Shown here piece after piece: positions 33,596 through 42,839 of a stretch of 64,000 bases of DNA. The notes beneath the pieces were generated by a model that made no database searches, had not been told where the DNA came from, and saw nothing but the letters and a program-made list of their open reading frames with translations. Source of the stretch: Ferranicluibacter rubi (lineage in GTDB: Bacteria > Pseudomonadota > Alphaproteobacteria > Rhizobiales > Rhizobiaceae); NCBI RefSeq assembly GCF_011603255.1, contig NZ_JAANCM010000014.1, forward strand, positions 1 to 64,000, read 5' to 3'. How positions within the stretch are numbered: the first letter of the stretch is position 1; every line of letters begins with the position of its first letter. The position numbers were made by a program, and so were the translations under genes.

Positions 33596-34969
33596 ATGAC
33601 GATCCACCAGCCACCAGACGTCGCAGAACAGCAGGGCGTGCGCCAAGCACCGAGCGTGCCGACGGGCGCACCGACCTTCAAAAGCCGGCACCCGGAGACG
33701 CTGGCGCTGCATGGCGGCAGCTTCCGGTTCGATCCGACGACCGGTGCCGTGGCGGTGCCGATCTACCAGACCTCGTCGTTCCAGATCTCCAACACGGAAA
33801 CGGCCGACAAGCTCTTTGCGCTCGAAGCCCCCGGCCATCTCTATTCCCGCATCTCCAATCCCACGCAGGATGCCTTCGAGCAGCGGCTCGCCGAAATCGA
33901 AGGCGGCGCTGCGGCGCTGGCCGTTGCCTCGGGCCAGGCGGCGTCCGCCTATTCCATTCTCAATCTCGCCCGTCACGGCGACAATATCGTCAGTGCCGCA
34001 GGCCTCTACGGCGGCACCTGGGCGCTGTTTGCCGCAACGCTGAAGAGCTTCGGCATCGAGACCCGCTTCGTGGATGCGACGGATCCGGAGGCTTTCGCAC
34101 GCGCGACGGACGACCGGACGCGGGCCTATTACGGGGAATCCCTGCCCAATCCAAAGCTGGAGGTGTTCCCGATCGCAGAGGTCTCGGCCATCGGGCGGCG
34201 CTTCGGCATTCCGCTGATCGTGGACAATACGGCGGCCCCCCTGATCATCCGCCCGCTGGAGCACGGTGCGGCCATCGTGGTCTACTCCACCACCAAATAT
34301 ATCGGCGGCCATGGCACCTCGATCGGCGGGGCGATCATCGATGGCGGAAATTTCCCGTGGCGGGACCTCGCGGAGCGGCATCCGAACCTCAACGAGCCCG
34401 ACCAGAGCTATCAGGGCAAGACCTGGATCGAGAAGGCGGATGCGATCGGCTTCCACCCCTACATCCTGCGCGCGCGTGCCGTGCTGCTGCGCGATCTCGG
34501 GGCCGCCATCAGCCCGCAAAATGCGTTCAACCTGATCCAGGGTCTGGAGACGCTGCCGCTGCGCCTGCGCCAGCACAATGACAACGCGATCAAGGTGGCC
34601 GATTTCCTCCTCTCCCACCCCAAGGTGGACACGGTGATCTTCCCGAAGTTCCAGACGGGTCAGGCACGCGAAAGAGCCGAGGCCTACTTTGTTCCGGGAA
34701 GCTATGGCGCGCTTGTGGGCTTCGAGCTGAAGGGCGGCCGCGAGGCGGGGCGCCGGTTCATCGATGCGCTGACGCTCTTCTATCATCTTGCGAATATCGG
34801 CGATGCCCGGTCGCTGGCCATCCATCCCTCGACCACGACGCACTCGCAACTGAGCGTCGAGGACCAGCGGGCGGCAGGTGTGACCCCCGGATATGTCAGA
34901 TTGTCGATCGGCATCGAGCATCCCGACGACATCATCGCCGATCTGCGCCAGGCGATCGACGCAGCCTGA
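33596..34969 (+). CDS. metY: O-acetylhomoserine sulfhydrylase
   Basis: The product has 457 residues of the Cys/Met-metabolism PLP family. It includes YSRISNPTQDAFEQRLAEIE, the PLP-binding Lys234 in YSTTKYIGGHGTSIGG, and the C-terminal SLAIHPSTTTHSQLS typical of MetY/MetZ-type enzymes. It makes homocysteine (or cysteine) from O-acetylhomoserine (or O-acetylserine) and sulfide, and so assimilates sulfide liberated from organosulfur compounds. It is divergent from ssuA, and is followed 28 bp later by a membrane desaturase. An unusual leader hairpin covers its ribosome site. Confidence 0.9.
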   Translation: MTIHQPPDVAEQQGVRQAPSVPTGAPTFKSRHPETLALHGGSFRFDPTTGAVAVPIYQTSSFQISNTETADKLFALEAPGHLYSRISNPTQDAFEQRLAEIEGGAAALAVASGQAASAYSILNLARHGDNIVSAAGLYGGTWALFAATLKSFGIETRFVDATDPEAFARATDDRTRAYYGESLPNPKLEVFPIAEVSAIGRRFGIPLIVDNTAAPLIIRPLEHGAAIVVYSTTKYIGGHGTSIGGAIIDGGNFPWRDLAERHPNLNEPDQSYQGKTWIEKADAIGFHPYILRARAVLLRDLGAAISPQNAFNLIQGLETLPLRLRQHNDNAIKVADFLLSHPKVDTVIFPKFQTGQARERAEAYFVPGSYGALVGFELKGGREAGRRFIDALTLFYHLANIGDARSLAIHPSTTTHSQLSVEDQRAAGVTPGYVRLSIGIEHPDDIIADLRQAIDAA

Positions 34970-34997
34970 AGATCAAGCAACCAGCAGGGGGATACCG

Positions 34998-35933
34998 ATG
35001 ACCGAGACTGCCACGCACCGCTTCACGCCACCACCCGCCTCCCGATCGGTAAGGGTGGAATGGCCGACAGTTCTTCTCGCCGTCGGCATCCACGGAGGCT
35101 TTCTGGCGGTGACGTGGTGGTGGGCGGTGCTGCCGCTGCCGCTGGTGGTCGTCATCGGCGGTTTGTTGATCGCGTGGCACGCCTCGCTGCAGCATGAGGT
35201 CATCCATCATCACCCGACACGGAGCCGGCGCATCAACGATGCGATCGGCTCCGTGCCTCTGTCTCTCTGGCTGCCATATCCGATCTACAAGGACAGCCAT
35301 CTCGACCATCACCGCGACGAGTTCCTGACCGACCCGGTGGAAGATCCGGAATCCTCCTATTTCACGCAGGCCATGTGGCTCAGCCTCGGGCGTACGGGCA
35401 AGCGGCTGGCGCAGTGGAACCTGACGCTGCTCGGGCGGCTGACGATCGGGCCCGCGGTGATGCTGGCGAGCTTCCTGGCAGGCGAAGCGCGGCTTGTCTG
35501 GCGTAACGAGGCCGGCCGCCGGCGCATCTGGGCGCTGCATACGGTGGGGGTAGCGGTCGTCCTCACCTGGGTCGTCGCCATCTGCGGCATGCCGTTCTGG
35601 CTTTACTTCTTCGGCTTCGTCTATCCCGGCGCGGCCATCACCCGTCTGCGATCCTATGCCGAGCACCGCTTTGCTGAGGCGGAGGCGGAACGCACGGCCA
35701 TCGTCGAGAACAGCCGCATCTTCGGGCCGGTCTTCCTGTTTAACAACCTGCATGTGCTGCATCACCGCAAGCCGGGCCTTCCCTGGTATCGCCTGCCGGC
35801 CATCTACCGGCGCGACCGGGAAGCCCTGGTGGCGGCGAATGGCGGTCTGGTCTACAATGGTTATCTCGATGTCGCCCGCCGCTTCCTGCTGCGCCCGCAC
35901 GACCGCATCACGCATCCGCATCATTCCGTTTGA
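34998..35933 (+). CDS. fatty-acid-desaturase-like membrane diiron enzyme
   Basis: The product has 311 residues and several membrane helices (pairs near residues 25-60 and about 185-215). The histidine boxes HEVIHHH (about 72-78), HLDHHRDE (about 102-109) and LHHRKPG (about 258) are those of membrane-bound desaturases and hydroxylases. GGGG lies 5-9 nt before the ATG. Its place between an O-acetylhomoserine sulfhydrylase and a PhnD-like gene is unusual for lipid metabolism. It may oxidise an organosulfur or quaternary substrate instead, as some alkane- and carotene-type relatives do. The true substrate is unknown. Confidence 0.85.
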   Translation: MTETATHRFTPPPASRSVRVEWPTVLLAVGIHGGFLAVTWWWAVLPLPLVVVIGGLLIAWHASLQHEVIHHHPTRSRRINDAIGSVPLSLWLPYPIYKDSHLDHHRDEFLTDPVEDPESSYFTQAMWLSLGRTGKRLAQWNLTLLGRLTIGPAVMLASFLAGEARLVWRNEAGRRRIWALHTVGVAVVLTWVVAICGMPFWLYFFGFVYPGAAITRLRSYAEHRFAEAEAERTAIVENSRIFGPVFLFNNLHVLHHRKPGLPWYRLPAIYRRDREALVAANGGLVYNGYLDVARRFLLRPHDRITHPHHSV

Positions 35934-35972
35934 GGCGGGGATGATGTGAGGTCATCCATTCGAAGGGAGCCT

Positions 35973-36806
35973 ATGCCGCAGATCTCGAATGTCGCGCCGC
36001 GTCTCGCCAGCCTCGCCATGTATGCGAACCCGGAACCCGTGGCGGCGGCAACGGCAAAGCTCTGGCAGTATCTCCGTGACAGGCTTCGTGCCGAGGGTCT
36101 GGCAAGCGTGCCCGAGGCGCTCTCGACGCTGCCTTATGACGAGGCCTGGTTGCAGCCGGATCTGCTGCTGGCGCAGACCTGCGGCTTTCCCTTCGTCAGC
36201 CGGCTACAGGGCAAGGTGCGGCTGGTCGCGACGCCGGTCTATCGCCATCCCGGCTGCGACGGCCCGGATATGTGCAGCTTTCTTATCGTGCGCAGCGACA
36301 ACGCGGCGACCGCGCTGATCGACCTGAAAAGTGCCCGCGCTGCTATCAACCAGCCGGACAGCAATTCGGGTGCCAATCTCTTCCGCGCGATGGTCGCGCC
36401 GTTGGCCACGGACGGCCGCTTTTTCGGTGCTTGCCTCCAGACCGGCAGCCACGCCGCCAGTATCGATGCGGTCCGCGATGGTGCCGCGGATATCGCGGCC
36501 ATCGATTGTATCACCTACGCCAACATCCTCCGCTTCGACCCCCGCCGTCTCTCCGGCATACGGGTACTTGGCGAGACGATGAAGGGGCCGGGCCTGCCGC
36601 TGATCACCCGCCTGTCCGCGCCCGATGCGGAGGTCGCGCTTATCCGGCGTGTGCTTGATGCCGCCGCGACCGATCCGGCTTTAGAGGCAGTGCGCGATCA
36701 CCTCGGGCTTATCGGTTTTGCTCGGCTTGAGGATGCGGATTACGAGCCGCTGGCGGTTCTTGCCGATGGCGCGCGGGTCCTCGGCTATCCCGTGGCTGGC
36801 GCATGA
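35973..36806 (+). CDS. PhnD-like periplasmic-binding-fold protein lacking signal peptide
   Basis: The product has 277 residues of the phosphate/phosphonate-binding (PhnD) fold: ASLAMYANPEPVAAATAKLW, LLLAQTCGFPFVSRLQGKV, NQPDSNSGANLFRAMVAPL and DGAADIAAIDCITYANILRF. The start at 35973 has GGGAG 4 nt upstream, and no membrane-targeting sequence precedes the domain. It also lacks adjacent permease or ATPase genes. It is therefore probably a cytosolic ligand-binding protein or an orphan. The family is common in rhizobia; its ligand is unknown. It lies 39 bp after the desaturase gene and is likely co-transcribed. Confidence 0.8.
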   Translation: MPQISNVAPRLASLAMYANPEPVAAATAKLWQYLRDRLRAEGLASVPEALSTLPYDEAWLQPDLLLAQTCGFPFVSRLQGKVRLVATPVYRHPGCDGPDMCSFLIVRSDNAATALIDLKSARAAINQPDSNSGANLFRAMVAPLATDGRFFGACLQTGSHAASIDAVRDGAADIAAIDCITYANILRFDPRRLSGIRVLGETMKGPGLPLITRLSAPDAEVALIRRVLDAAATDPALEAVRDHLGLIGFARLEDADYEPLAVLADGARVLGYPVAGA

Positions 36807-36915
36807 GGTGACGTGAAAACGTTGCACCTTCGGCTTGACGGCCTATGTCAGAGCCTGACAATCGGTGGACGTTCCGCCGATCCGCCGCGTTGGCGGAGAC
36901 AGCGAGGAAGACGCT

Positions 36916-37938
36916 ATGACAGACCTTACCAACACACGGATCACGCTGGCCCGCCGGCCACAGGGCGCGCCGGTGGCGGAGGATTTCCACATCGAGCAGG
37001 TGTCCGTCCCCCAGCCATCCCAGGGCGAAATCCTTCTGAAAGTTCTGTATCTCTCGCTCGACCCCTATATGCGCGGGCGGATGAGCACGGCAAAATCCTA
37101 TGCCAAGCCGGTCGAGATCGGTGGCGTGATGGAGGGCGGTACGGTGGCCGAGGTGGTCGCCTCGAACCATGCCGATTTCAAGCCCGGCGACATCGTCCTC
37201 TCCCATTCCGGCTGGCAGTCCTACGCGCTGTCCGACGGCAAGGGCCTGCGCAAGCTCGACCCGGATGCCGCGCCCATCTCCACGGCCCTCGGCGTTCTCG
37301 GCATGCCGGGCTTTACCGCCTATGCCGGGCTGCTCACCATCGGCCAGCCGAAGCCGGGCGAGACGGTGGTGGTGGCGGCTGCCAGCGGTGCGGTCGGCTC
37401 CGTCGTCGGGCAGATCGCCCGGATCAAGGGTGCGCGCGCCGTGGGCATTGCCGGCGGGCCGGACAAATGCGCCTTTCTGCGGGACGAACTTGGCTTCGAT
37501 GTCGCGGTGGATCACCGGGCGCCGGATTTCGCCGAGCAGCTGAAGGCGTCATGCCCCGATGGCATCGACGTCTATTTTGAGAATGTCGGCGGTCACGTTT
37601 TCGAGGCGGTGTTCCCGCTGCTCAACACCTATGCGCGAGTGCCGGTCTGCGGCCTCATCGCGCATTACAACCAGGACGGACAGGCGCCTGCCGGCCCGGA
37701 TCGTCTGCCGGGCTTCATGCGCCAGGTGCTCAGCCGCAGCCTGCAGATCCGCGGTTTCATCCAGACCGAGTTCAGCGACCAGCGCGACAGCTTTCTGAAG
37801 GAGGCTGCCGGCTGGATCGCCGATGGGCGGCTGCGCTACCGCGAGGACGTCGTGGAGGGGCTAGAGAACGCGCCGCAGGCCTTCATCGGGCTGCTGGAGG
37901 GCCGCAACTTCGGCAAGCTGGTCGTCAATGTCGTCTGA
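36916..37938 (+). CDS. MDR-family NADPH-dependent oxidoreductase (CurA-like)
   Basis: The product has 340 residues of the medium-chain reductase leukotriene-B4/YncB/CurA subgroup. LDPYMRGRMS near residue 50, GMPGFTAYAGL, and the nucleotide-binding AAASGAVGSVVGQIA (about 154-168) are characteristic, and no zinc ligands are present. Such enzymes reduce alpha,beta-enones with NADPH. GAGGAAG precedes the ATG. It is 109 bp after the PhnD-like gene and followed by a hairpin, so its link to the sulfur genes is uncertain. Confidence 0.9.
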   Translation: MTDLTNTRITLARRPQGAPVAEDFHIEQVSVPQPSQGEILLKVLYLSLDPYMRGRMSTAKSYAKPVEIGGVMEGGTVAEVVASNHADFKPGDIVLSHSGWQSYALSDGKGLRKLDPDAAPISTALGVLGMPGFTAYAGLLTIGQPKPGETVVVAAASGAVGSVVGQIARIKGARAVGIAGGPDKCAFLRDELGFDVAVDHRAPDFAEQLKASCPDGIDVYFENVGGHVFEAVFPLLNTYARVPVCGLIAHYNQDGQAPAGPDRLPGFMRQVLSRSLQIRGFIQTEFSDQRDSFLKEAAGWIADGRLRYREDVVEGLENAPQAFIGLLEGRNFGKLVVNVV

Positions 37939-37952
37939 GCGCCAACGAACCT

Positions 37953-37980
37953 GTCCTGTCCGCCCGTTTTCGGACAGGAC
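37953..37980 (+). terminator. hairpin after MDR reductase gene
   Basis: GTCCTGTCC (37953-37961) pairs with GGACAGGAC (37972-37980) around a 10-nt loop, 15 bp after the stop. No T-tract follows, so termination may be weak or Rho-aided. Confidence 0.5.
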
Positions 37981-38076
37981 CGATGTGCGTCCGCGGCGTT
38001 TTCCCGGGCGACCGAAAAAGAGTGATCGTTTCTCCCGAAAGCCTCCCAAACAAAACGCCCTTCCTCGAAAGCCATC

Positions 38077-38100
38077 CAGTCTACTGAAACGATAGACATT
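38077..38100 (+). promoter_or_regulatory. AGTCTAC...GATAGACA motif before CUT2 operon
   Basis: CAGTCTACTG (38077-38086, a palindrome) is followed by GATAGACATT (38091-38100). The same TAGAC core occurs before ssuA, metY and the DszC-like gene. It lies 31-54 bp upstream of the binding-protein start, in the expected promoter position. Confidence 0.4.
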
Positions 38101-38130
38101 ATCGAAGTCATGGATGTGGAGACGGGGAAA

Positions 38131-39144
38131 ATGAGTGAAAACGGGGCACGCGGCTGGTTTGGTCGGCGCGAAATCCTGAAGTGGTCGGCGGTCGCGGGGG
38201 TTGCTGCCGCTGGCACGACGCTTCTCAGCGGCACGTCGGCTTTCGCCTCGGCGGCCGAAGGCTCGCTCAAGGGCAAGCGCATCGGCATCAGCACGGCGGG
38301 AACGGACCATTTCTTCGACCTGCAGGCCTATAACGCCCAGATCGAGGAAGTAAAGCGGCTCGGCGGCGAGCCGATCGCGGTGGATGCCGGCCGCAACGAC
38401 GGCAAGCTCGTGTCGCAGTTGCAGACGCTGATCGCGCAGAAGCCGGATGCGATCGTGCAGCTGCTCGGCACGCTGACTGTCATCGATCCCTGGCTGAAGA
38501 AGGCGCGCGATGCCGGCATTCCCGTGTTGACCATCGATGTCGGTTCGACCAACTCGCTGAACAATTCGACCTCCGACAACTGGGGCATCGGCAAGGATCT
38601 GGCGCTGCAGCTTGTGTCGGACATCGGCGGCGAGGGCAATATCGTCGTGTTCAACGGCTTTTATGGTGTCACACCCTGCGCCATCCGCTACGACCAGCTG
38701 GTCAATGTGGTGAAATACTTCCCCAAGGTCAAGATCCTCGAACCCGAGCTGCGCGATGTTATTCCGAACACAGTGCAGGACGCCTTCACGCAGATCACCG
38801 CCATTCTCAACAAATATCCCGAGAAGGGTTCCATCAAGGCCATCTGGTCGGCCTGGGACATTCCGCAGCTGGGCGCGACGCAGGCGCTGACCGCAGCCGG
38901 CCGCACCGAGATCCGCACCTATGGCGTGGATGGCAGCCCCGAAGTGCTGCAGCTCGTGGCGGACCCGGCGTCGCCGGCCGCCGCAGACGTCGCCCAGCAG
39001 CCGGCCGAACTCGGCCGCACCGCCATCCGCAACGTCGCCCGTCTGCTGGCCGGTGAGACGCTGCCGCGCGAGACCTATGTTCCAGCACTTCTCGCCAACA
39101 AGGCGAACGTCAACGACGTGACCAAGAAACTCGGTATCGGCTGA
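38131..39144 (+). CDS. CUT2-type ABC periplasmic binding protein, Tat-like signal
   Basis: The product has 337 residues. The start at 38131 is favoured by GGAG upstream. The N-terminus has GRREILKWSA then a hydrophobic run ending AFASAAE, a twin-arginine-like signal. The mature part is a ribose-binding (Peripla_BP_4) fold with GKRIGISTAGTDHFFDLQAY, QKPDAIVQLLG and IKAIWSAWDIPQLGATQAL. It heads an operon with a double-NBD ATPase, two permeases, then SfnB-like and DszA/DmoA-like flavin enzymes. In CUT2 systems the ligand is a monosaccharide or AI-2-like molecule; here the operon context points to a sulfur compound. Confidence 0.9.
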   Translation: MSENGARGWFGRREILKWSAVAGVAAAGTTLLSGTSAFASAAEGSLKGKRIGISTAGTDHFFDLQAYNAQIEEVKRLGGEPIAVDAGRNDGKLVSQLQTLIAQKPDAIVQLLGTLTVIDPWLKKARDAGIPVLTIDVGSTNSLNNSTSDNWGIGKDLALQLVSDIGGEGNIVVFNGFYGVTPCAIRYDQLVNVVKYFPKVKILEPELRDVIPNTVQDAFTQITAILNKYPEKGSIKAIWSAWDIPQLGATQALTAAGRTEIRTYGVDGSPEVLQLVADPASPAAADVAQQPAELGRTAIRNVARLLAGETLPRETYVPALLANKANVNDVTKKLGIG

Positions 39145-39233
39145 TCCTCCCCAGCCGTGTGAGGGGACCGTGGCCATCCGGGTCGCGGTCCCCGATCGTG
39201 TGTCGTTGATACTGTCTGGCAGGAGTTTGCGAA

Positions 39234-40775
39234 ATGACGTCGCCGCAAGAGGATGAGATCATCCGTCCGGTTATCCGGTTGACCGGGATCGAAAAGAGTT
39301 TCGGCGGGACGAAGGCTCTCTCCGGCGTGTCGCTGACGGTCGCGCGCGGCTCGGTCCACGGCCTCGTCGGGCAGAACGGTGCGGGAAAGTCGACGCTGAT
39401 CAAGCTGCTCGCCGGGCTGCACCGGGCGGATGCCGGCGAGATCGAGATCGACGGCGTCGTCCACGATCATCTGACGCCGCATGACGTCGAGGCGCTCGGC
39501 ATTCATTTCATTCACCAGGATCGACTGCTGGTACCGACCTTCACGGTCGGTGAATCGCTCTTTCTCGGCCGCGAGCCGCGTATCGCGGGAACGCCGTTTC
39601 TCGACCGTCGCCTGATGCAGCGGCGTGCCGCCGAGGTTCTCGACCGCTATTTCGGCCTCCGTCTGCCGACATCCGCGCTGATCGCCGAACTCTCCACGGC
39701 CGAAAAGCAGATCGTCCAGATCACCCGCGCCCTGCTGCATGCGCCGAAGGTTCTCGTGTTCGATGAGCCGACGGCAGCCCTCGTCCGACGCGAGGCCGAC
39801 ATGCTCTTCAAGCTTATCCGTCGCCTGCGCGACGACGGCATCACCGTCATCTACATCTCCCATTACCTCGGCGAGATCGAGGATCTCTGCGACACCGTCA
39901 CCGTGCTGCGCAACGGCCGCGACGTCGCGACGAAGCCGGTGGCGGAGACCTCGGCCACCGAGATCGCCGGCCTGATGGTCAATCGCGAGATCGGCGAACT
40001 CTACCCGAAGCGGACCGCCGCGCTCGGCGCGACGCTGCTGCGCGTGGAGGGCCTGACGGCGCCTGGGCGCTACGAGGATGTGAGCTTTGCCCTGCGCCGC
40101 GGCGAGGTTCTCGGCCTGACGGGACTTCTCGGCTCCGGCGCCAAGGATCTCGTGCGCACCCTGTTCGGGCTGGAGCAGCCGTTGTCGGGACGTGTCGAGG
40201 TGGAGGGCGAGACGGTCTGGACGAAGAGCCCGGCGCAGGCCGCGCGTCGCCGCCTCGCTCTCGTGCCCGAAGATCGCCGCCGCCATGGTGTCGCGCTCGA
40301 CCTCAGCGTGGCGGAGAACATCACGCTCGCGAGCCTCGATCGCTTCACCCGCTTCGGGCTTCTCGATGCCGATACGGAGACGGCGGAAGCGAGCCAGCTG
40401 ATCGAGCGCCTGCAGATCAAGACCGATGGCAGCCATGCGCTGGTGCGCACCCTGTCGGGCGGCAACCAGCAGAAGGTGGCGATCGCCAAATGGCTGAGCC
40501 GTCATTCCGAAATCTACCTGCTCGACGAGCCGACCGTCGGCGTGGATGTCGGCGCGAAGGTTGAAATCTACCAACTGATCGCCGATCTTGCCGCGCGCGG
40601 CGCCGGTGTCATCGTGCTGTCGTCCGACCTGCCGGAGCTGCTGGGCATCACCGACCGTATCCTCGTGCTCTTCCGCTGGCGCATCGCGGCCGAGCTCGAT
40701 ACGCGCGAGACCAGCGTCGATGCCGTCCTTGCCGACGTCACGGGGTCTTCGGAGGCGCTGCGTCATGTCGGTTGA
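39234..40775 (+). CDS. CUT2 ABC ATPase with two nucleotide-binding domains
   Basis: The product has 513 residues. NBD1 has Walker A GQNGAGKST (46-54) and Walker B VLVFDEPTAA, with a degenerate signature ELSTAEKQ. NBD2 (about 265-500) has a degenerate Walker A (GLLGSGAKDL) but an intact LSGGNQQK signature and YLLDEPTVGVD. This asymmetry is normal for RbsA/XylG proteins. It energises the two RbsC-like permeases downstream and overlaps the first of them by 11 bp. Confidence 0.92.
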   Translation: MTSPQEDEIIRPVIRLTGIEKSFGGTKALSGVSLTVARGSVHGLVGQNGAGKSTLIKLLAGLHRADAGEIEIDGVVHDHLTPHDVEALGIHFIHQDRLLVPTFTVGESLFLGREPRIAGTPFLDRRLMQRRAAEVLDRYFGLRLPTSALIAELSTAEKQIVQITRALLHAPKVLVFDEPTAALVRREADMLFKLIRRLRDDGITVIYISHYLGEIEDLCDTVTVLRNGRDVATKPVAETSATEIAGLMVNREIGELYPKRTAALGATLLRVEGLTAPGRYEDVSFALRRGEVLGLTGLLGSGAKDLVRTLFGLEQPLSGRVEVEGETVWTKSPAQAARRRLALVPEDRRRHGVALDLSVAENITLASLDRFTRFGLLDADTETAEASQLIERLQIKTDGSHALVRTLSGGNQQKVAIAKWLSRHSEIYLLDEPTVGVDVGAKVEIYQLIADLAARGAGVIVLSSDLPELLGITDRILVLFRWRIAAELDTRETSVDAVLADVTGSSEALRHVG

Positions 40776-41820
40776 GGCGGTGCCATTCGGCGGTTCGCAA
40801 CAGGGCGACAACACGCCTGTCCCGGCACGCGGTTTCGGTGCGGCCTCCGGCACGGCGGGGCGGCGAATTGCGACGCTGCTGCTGCGCGGCGGGTCGCTCG
40901 CCGTCTTCGTTGCGGTGCTGATCGTCTTCTCCGTCACGGCACCGTATTTCCTGTCGGTCGGCAATATCGGTAATGTGCTCGGCCAGTCGGCGATTGCAGG
41001 CGTTCTGGCCATCGGCCTCACGGTCGTGATGATTGCCGGCGGCGGCAATGTGGTGACGGGCGGCATCGACTTGTCGCTCGCCGCCAATATGGGTCTCAGC
41101 GCCGCCGTCTATGCGGTTTTATCACAGGCGGGCCTTGGGGATGCCGTGGCTGTAGCCGGCGCGCTGGCGACGGGGCTCGCCATCGGCGTCGTCAATGCGC
41201 TCGCCATCACGCTTGCGGGCATCGTGCCGCTGCTGGCGACACTGGCTGTCATGAACGTCGTGGCCGGACTGGAACTCGTGCTGACGCAGAACACCGTCAT
41301 TCCAGCAACCGGTGATCTGCTCACGCTGCTGTCGGGCGGCGGTCCGTTCGATATCCCCGTTCTCGCTTATGTGCTCATCGGCTTCACGCTGGTCGCAGCG
41401 CTCATCGTGCAGGCAACGCCGCTGGGTCTGCGGCTTTATGCCGTCGGCGAGTTTCCCGAGGCTGCCCGGGCGTCCGGTCTTTCCGTCAAGCCGTTTATCG
41501 CCGGTTCGTTTGTCTTCAGCGGGTTTTGCGGCGGCATCGCCGGCATTCTCTCGGTGTCCTACCTTAGCGGCAGCACGACGGGGGCGGGCGATCTCCTGCT
41601 GCCGGTGGTGGTGACCGCGCTGCTCGGCACCGTCTTCTCGCGCCGGCTGGTGCCGACCGTCACCGGCACGCTGCTCTCGGCGCTATTCGTCGGCTTCCTC
41701 GTCAACGGCTTCCAGCTTCTCAACCTTTCCAGCACGCTGGTGAGCGGCATCCAGGGTCTCCTGATCCTCTTCGTCGTGTCCGCCACCACGCTGCTGCGCA
41801 AACAGGAGACGTCGGCATGA
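40765..41820 (+). CDS. CUT2 ABC permease (RbsC-like), first
   Basis: The product has 351 residues and eight to ten membrane helices. A polar N-terminal tail of about 35 residues precedes the first helix. GGIDLSLAANMGLSAAVYAV and the C-terminal cytosolic-side SGFCGGIAGILSVSYLSGS are typical of RbsC permeases. The ATG at 40765 lies inside the end of the ATPase gene, giving an 11-bp overlap; the stop overlaps the next start (ATGA). Confidence 0.9.
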   Translation: MSVEAVPFGGSQQGDNTPVPARGFGAASGTAGRRIATLLLRGGSLAVFVAVLIVFSVTAPYFLSVGNIGNVLGQSAIAGVLAIGLTVVMIAGGGNVVTGGIDLSLAANMGLSAAVYAVLSQAGLGDAVAVAGALATGLAIGVVNALAITLAGIVPLLATLAVMNVVAGLELVLTQNTVIPATGDLLTLLSGGGPFDIPVLAYVLIGFTLVAALIVQATPLGLRLYAVGEFPEAARASGLSVKPFIAGSFVFSGFCGGIAGILSVSYLSGSTTGAGDLLLPVVVTALLGTVFSRRLVPTVTGTLLSALFVGFLVNGFQLLNLSSTLVSGIQGLLILFVVSATTLLRKQETSA

Positions 41821-42812
41821 CGCTCGTGTCCGGTTCCCAGGCCCGGCTTCCCTATGGCCTGCTGCGCCGCTCTGCCCGCTATGCTCTGGTCGTGGCCTTG
41901 GTCGTGGTGTTTGCCGCCTTTTCTGCGGCAGCGCCGAGCTTCCTCACCTTCGCCAATCTGCAGAGCATCCTCGTCAACAATTTCACGCTGCTCGCCATCG
42001 TCTCCATCGCCATGACCTTTGCGGTTGCAGCCGGCGGCATCGACCTGTCCGTCGGCACCGCGATCGATTTCTCCAGCTTCACCTTCGTTTCGCTGGTGCT
42101 GGCCGGGCAACCGGTGCCGATCGCAGCCCTTGCCGGCATCGGCGGTGGTGCACTGGTGGGGCTCTTCAATGCGGTGCTGATCTCCGGCATCGGTATCTCG
42201 CCGTTTCTGGCGACGCTCGGCACGCTGTTCATCGGCCGCAGCGCCCAGCAGATCCTGACCAACGGCGGCAATCCGGTCTACCTGCCGCCGGCCGGCATTC
42301 CCGAAAGCTTTCGGTTCCTTGGCCGTGGCGTCGTTGCCGGCGTGCCCGTGCCGCTGATCGTCGCGGGTCTCGTCATCGCGGTCGCGGCGATCGTTCTCAC
42401 GAAGAGCCGCTTCGGCCGCGTGGTGCTGGCGACCGGCATCGAGGCGAACGTGGTGCGCTATTCCGGCATTGCGCTGAAAGCGCATGTGGCGGTCACCTAC
42501 CTTATCGTCTCGGTGATTGCCGCCATTGCCGGGCTGGTGCTCACCTCGACCGTCACCGTCTACATCCCGTCTTCCGGCAATGCTTTCCTGCTCAACGCCA
42601 TCGGCGCGACCTTCATCGGCACGACGCTCAGCCCGCATGGGCGGCCGAATATCGCCGGCACGGTGCTCGGCGTCCTGCTGCTCAGCATCGTCTCCAATGG
42701 ACTGCTTCTGACCGGTCTCAATTTCTATTGGCAGCAGGTGGGCACCGGCCTCCTGATCTTTGCCGTCCTCGCCATCAGCTTTGCCAATCGCAAGGCCGTG
42801 GCCCGCGCCTGA
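41817..42812 (+). CDS. CUT2 ABC permease (RbsC-like), second
   Basis: The product has 331 residues and eight to ten membrane helices with the family stretch GGIDLSVGTAIDFSSFTFVS and KAHVAVTYLIVSVIAAIAGL. It overlaps the first permease by 4 bp. Two different permeases point to a heterodimeric channel, as in AraH-like or LsrCD transporters. It is followed 27 bp later by the SfnB-like gene, and no terminator is visible between them, so transport and oxidation are probably co-expressed. Confidence 0.9.
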   Translation: MTLVSGSQARLPYGLLRRSARYALVVALVVVFAAFSAAAPSFLTFANLQSILVNNFTLLAIVSIAMTFAVAAGGIDLSVGTAIDFSSFTFVSLVLAGQPVPIAALAGIGGGALVGLFNAVLISGIGISPFLATLGTLFIGRSAQQILTNGGNPVYLPPAGIPESFRFLGRGVVAGVPVPLIVAGLVIAVAAIVLTKSRFGRVVLATGIEANVVRYSGIALKAHVAVTYLIVSVIAAIAGLVLTSTVTVYIPSSGNAFLLNAIGATFIGTTLSPHGRPNIAGTVLGVLLLSIVSNGLLLTGLNFYWQQVGTGLLIFAVLAISFANRKAVARA

Positions 42813-42839
42813 CGCGCGGTGCTTCTCGGGAGAAGAGCC

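Noticed and set aside
39075-41087. Open frame of 670 codons on the - strand
   Set aside because: It is antisense to the CUT2 ATPase with intact Walker motifs; no domain in the shadow translation.
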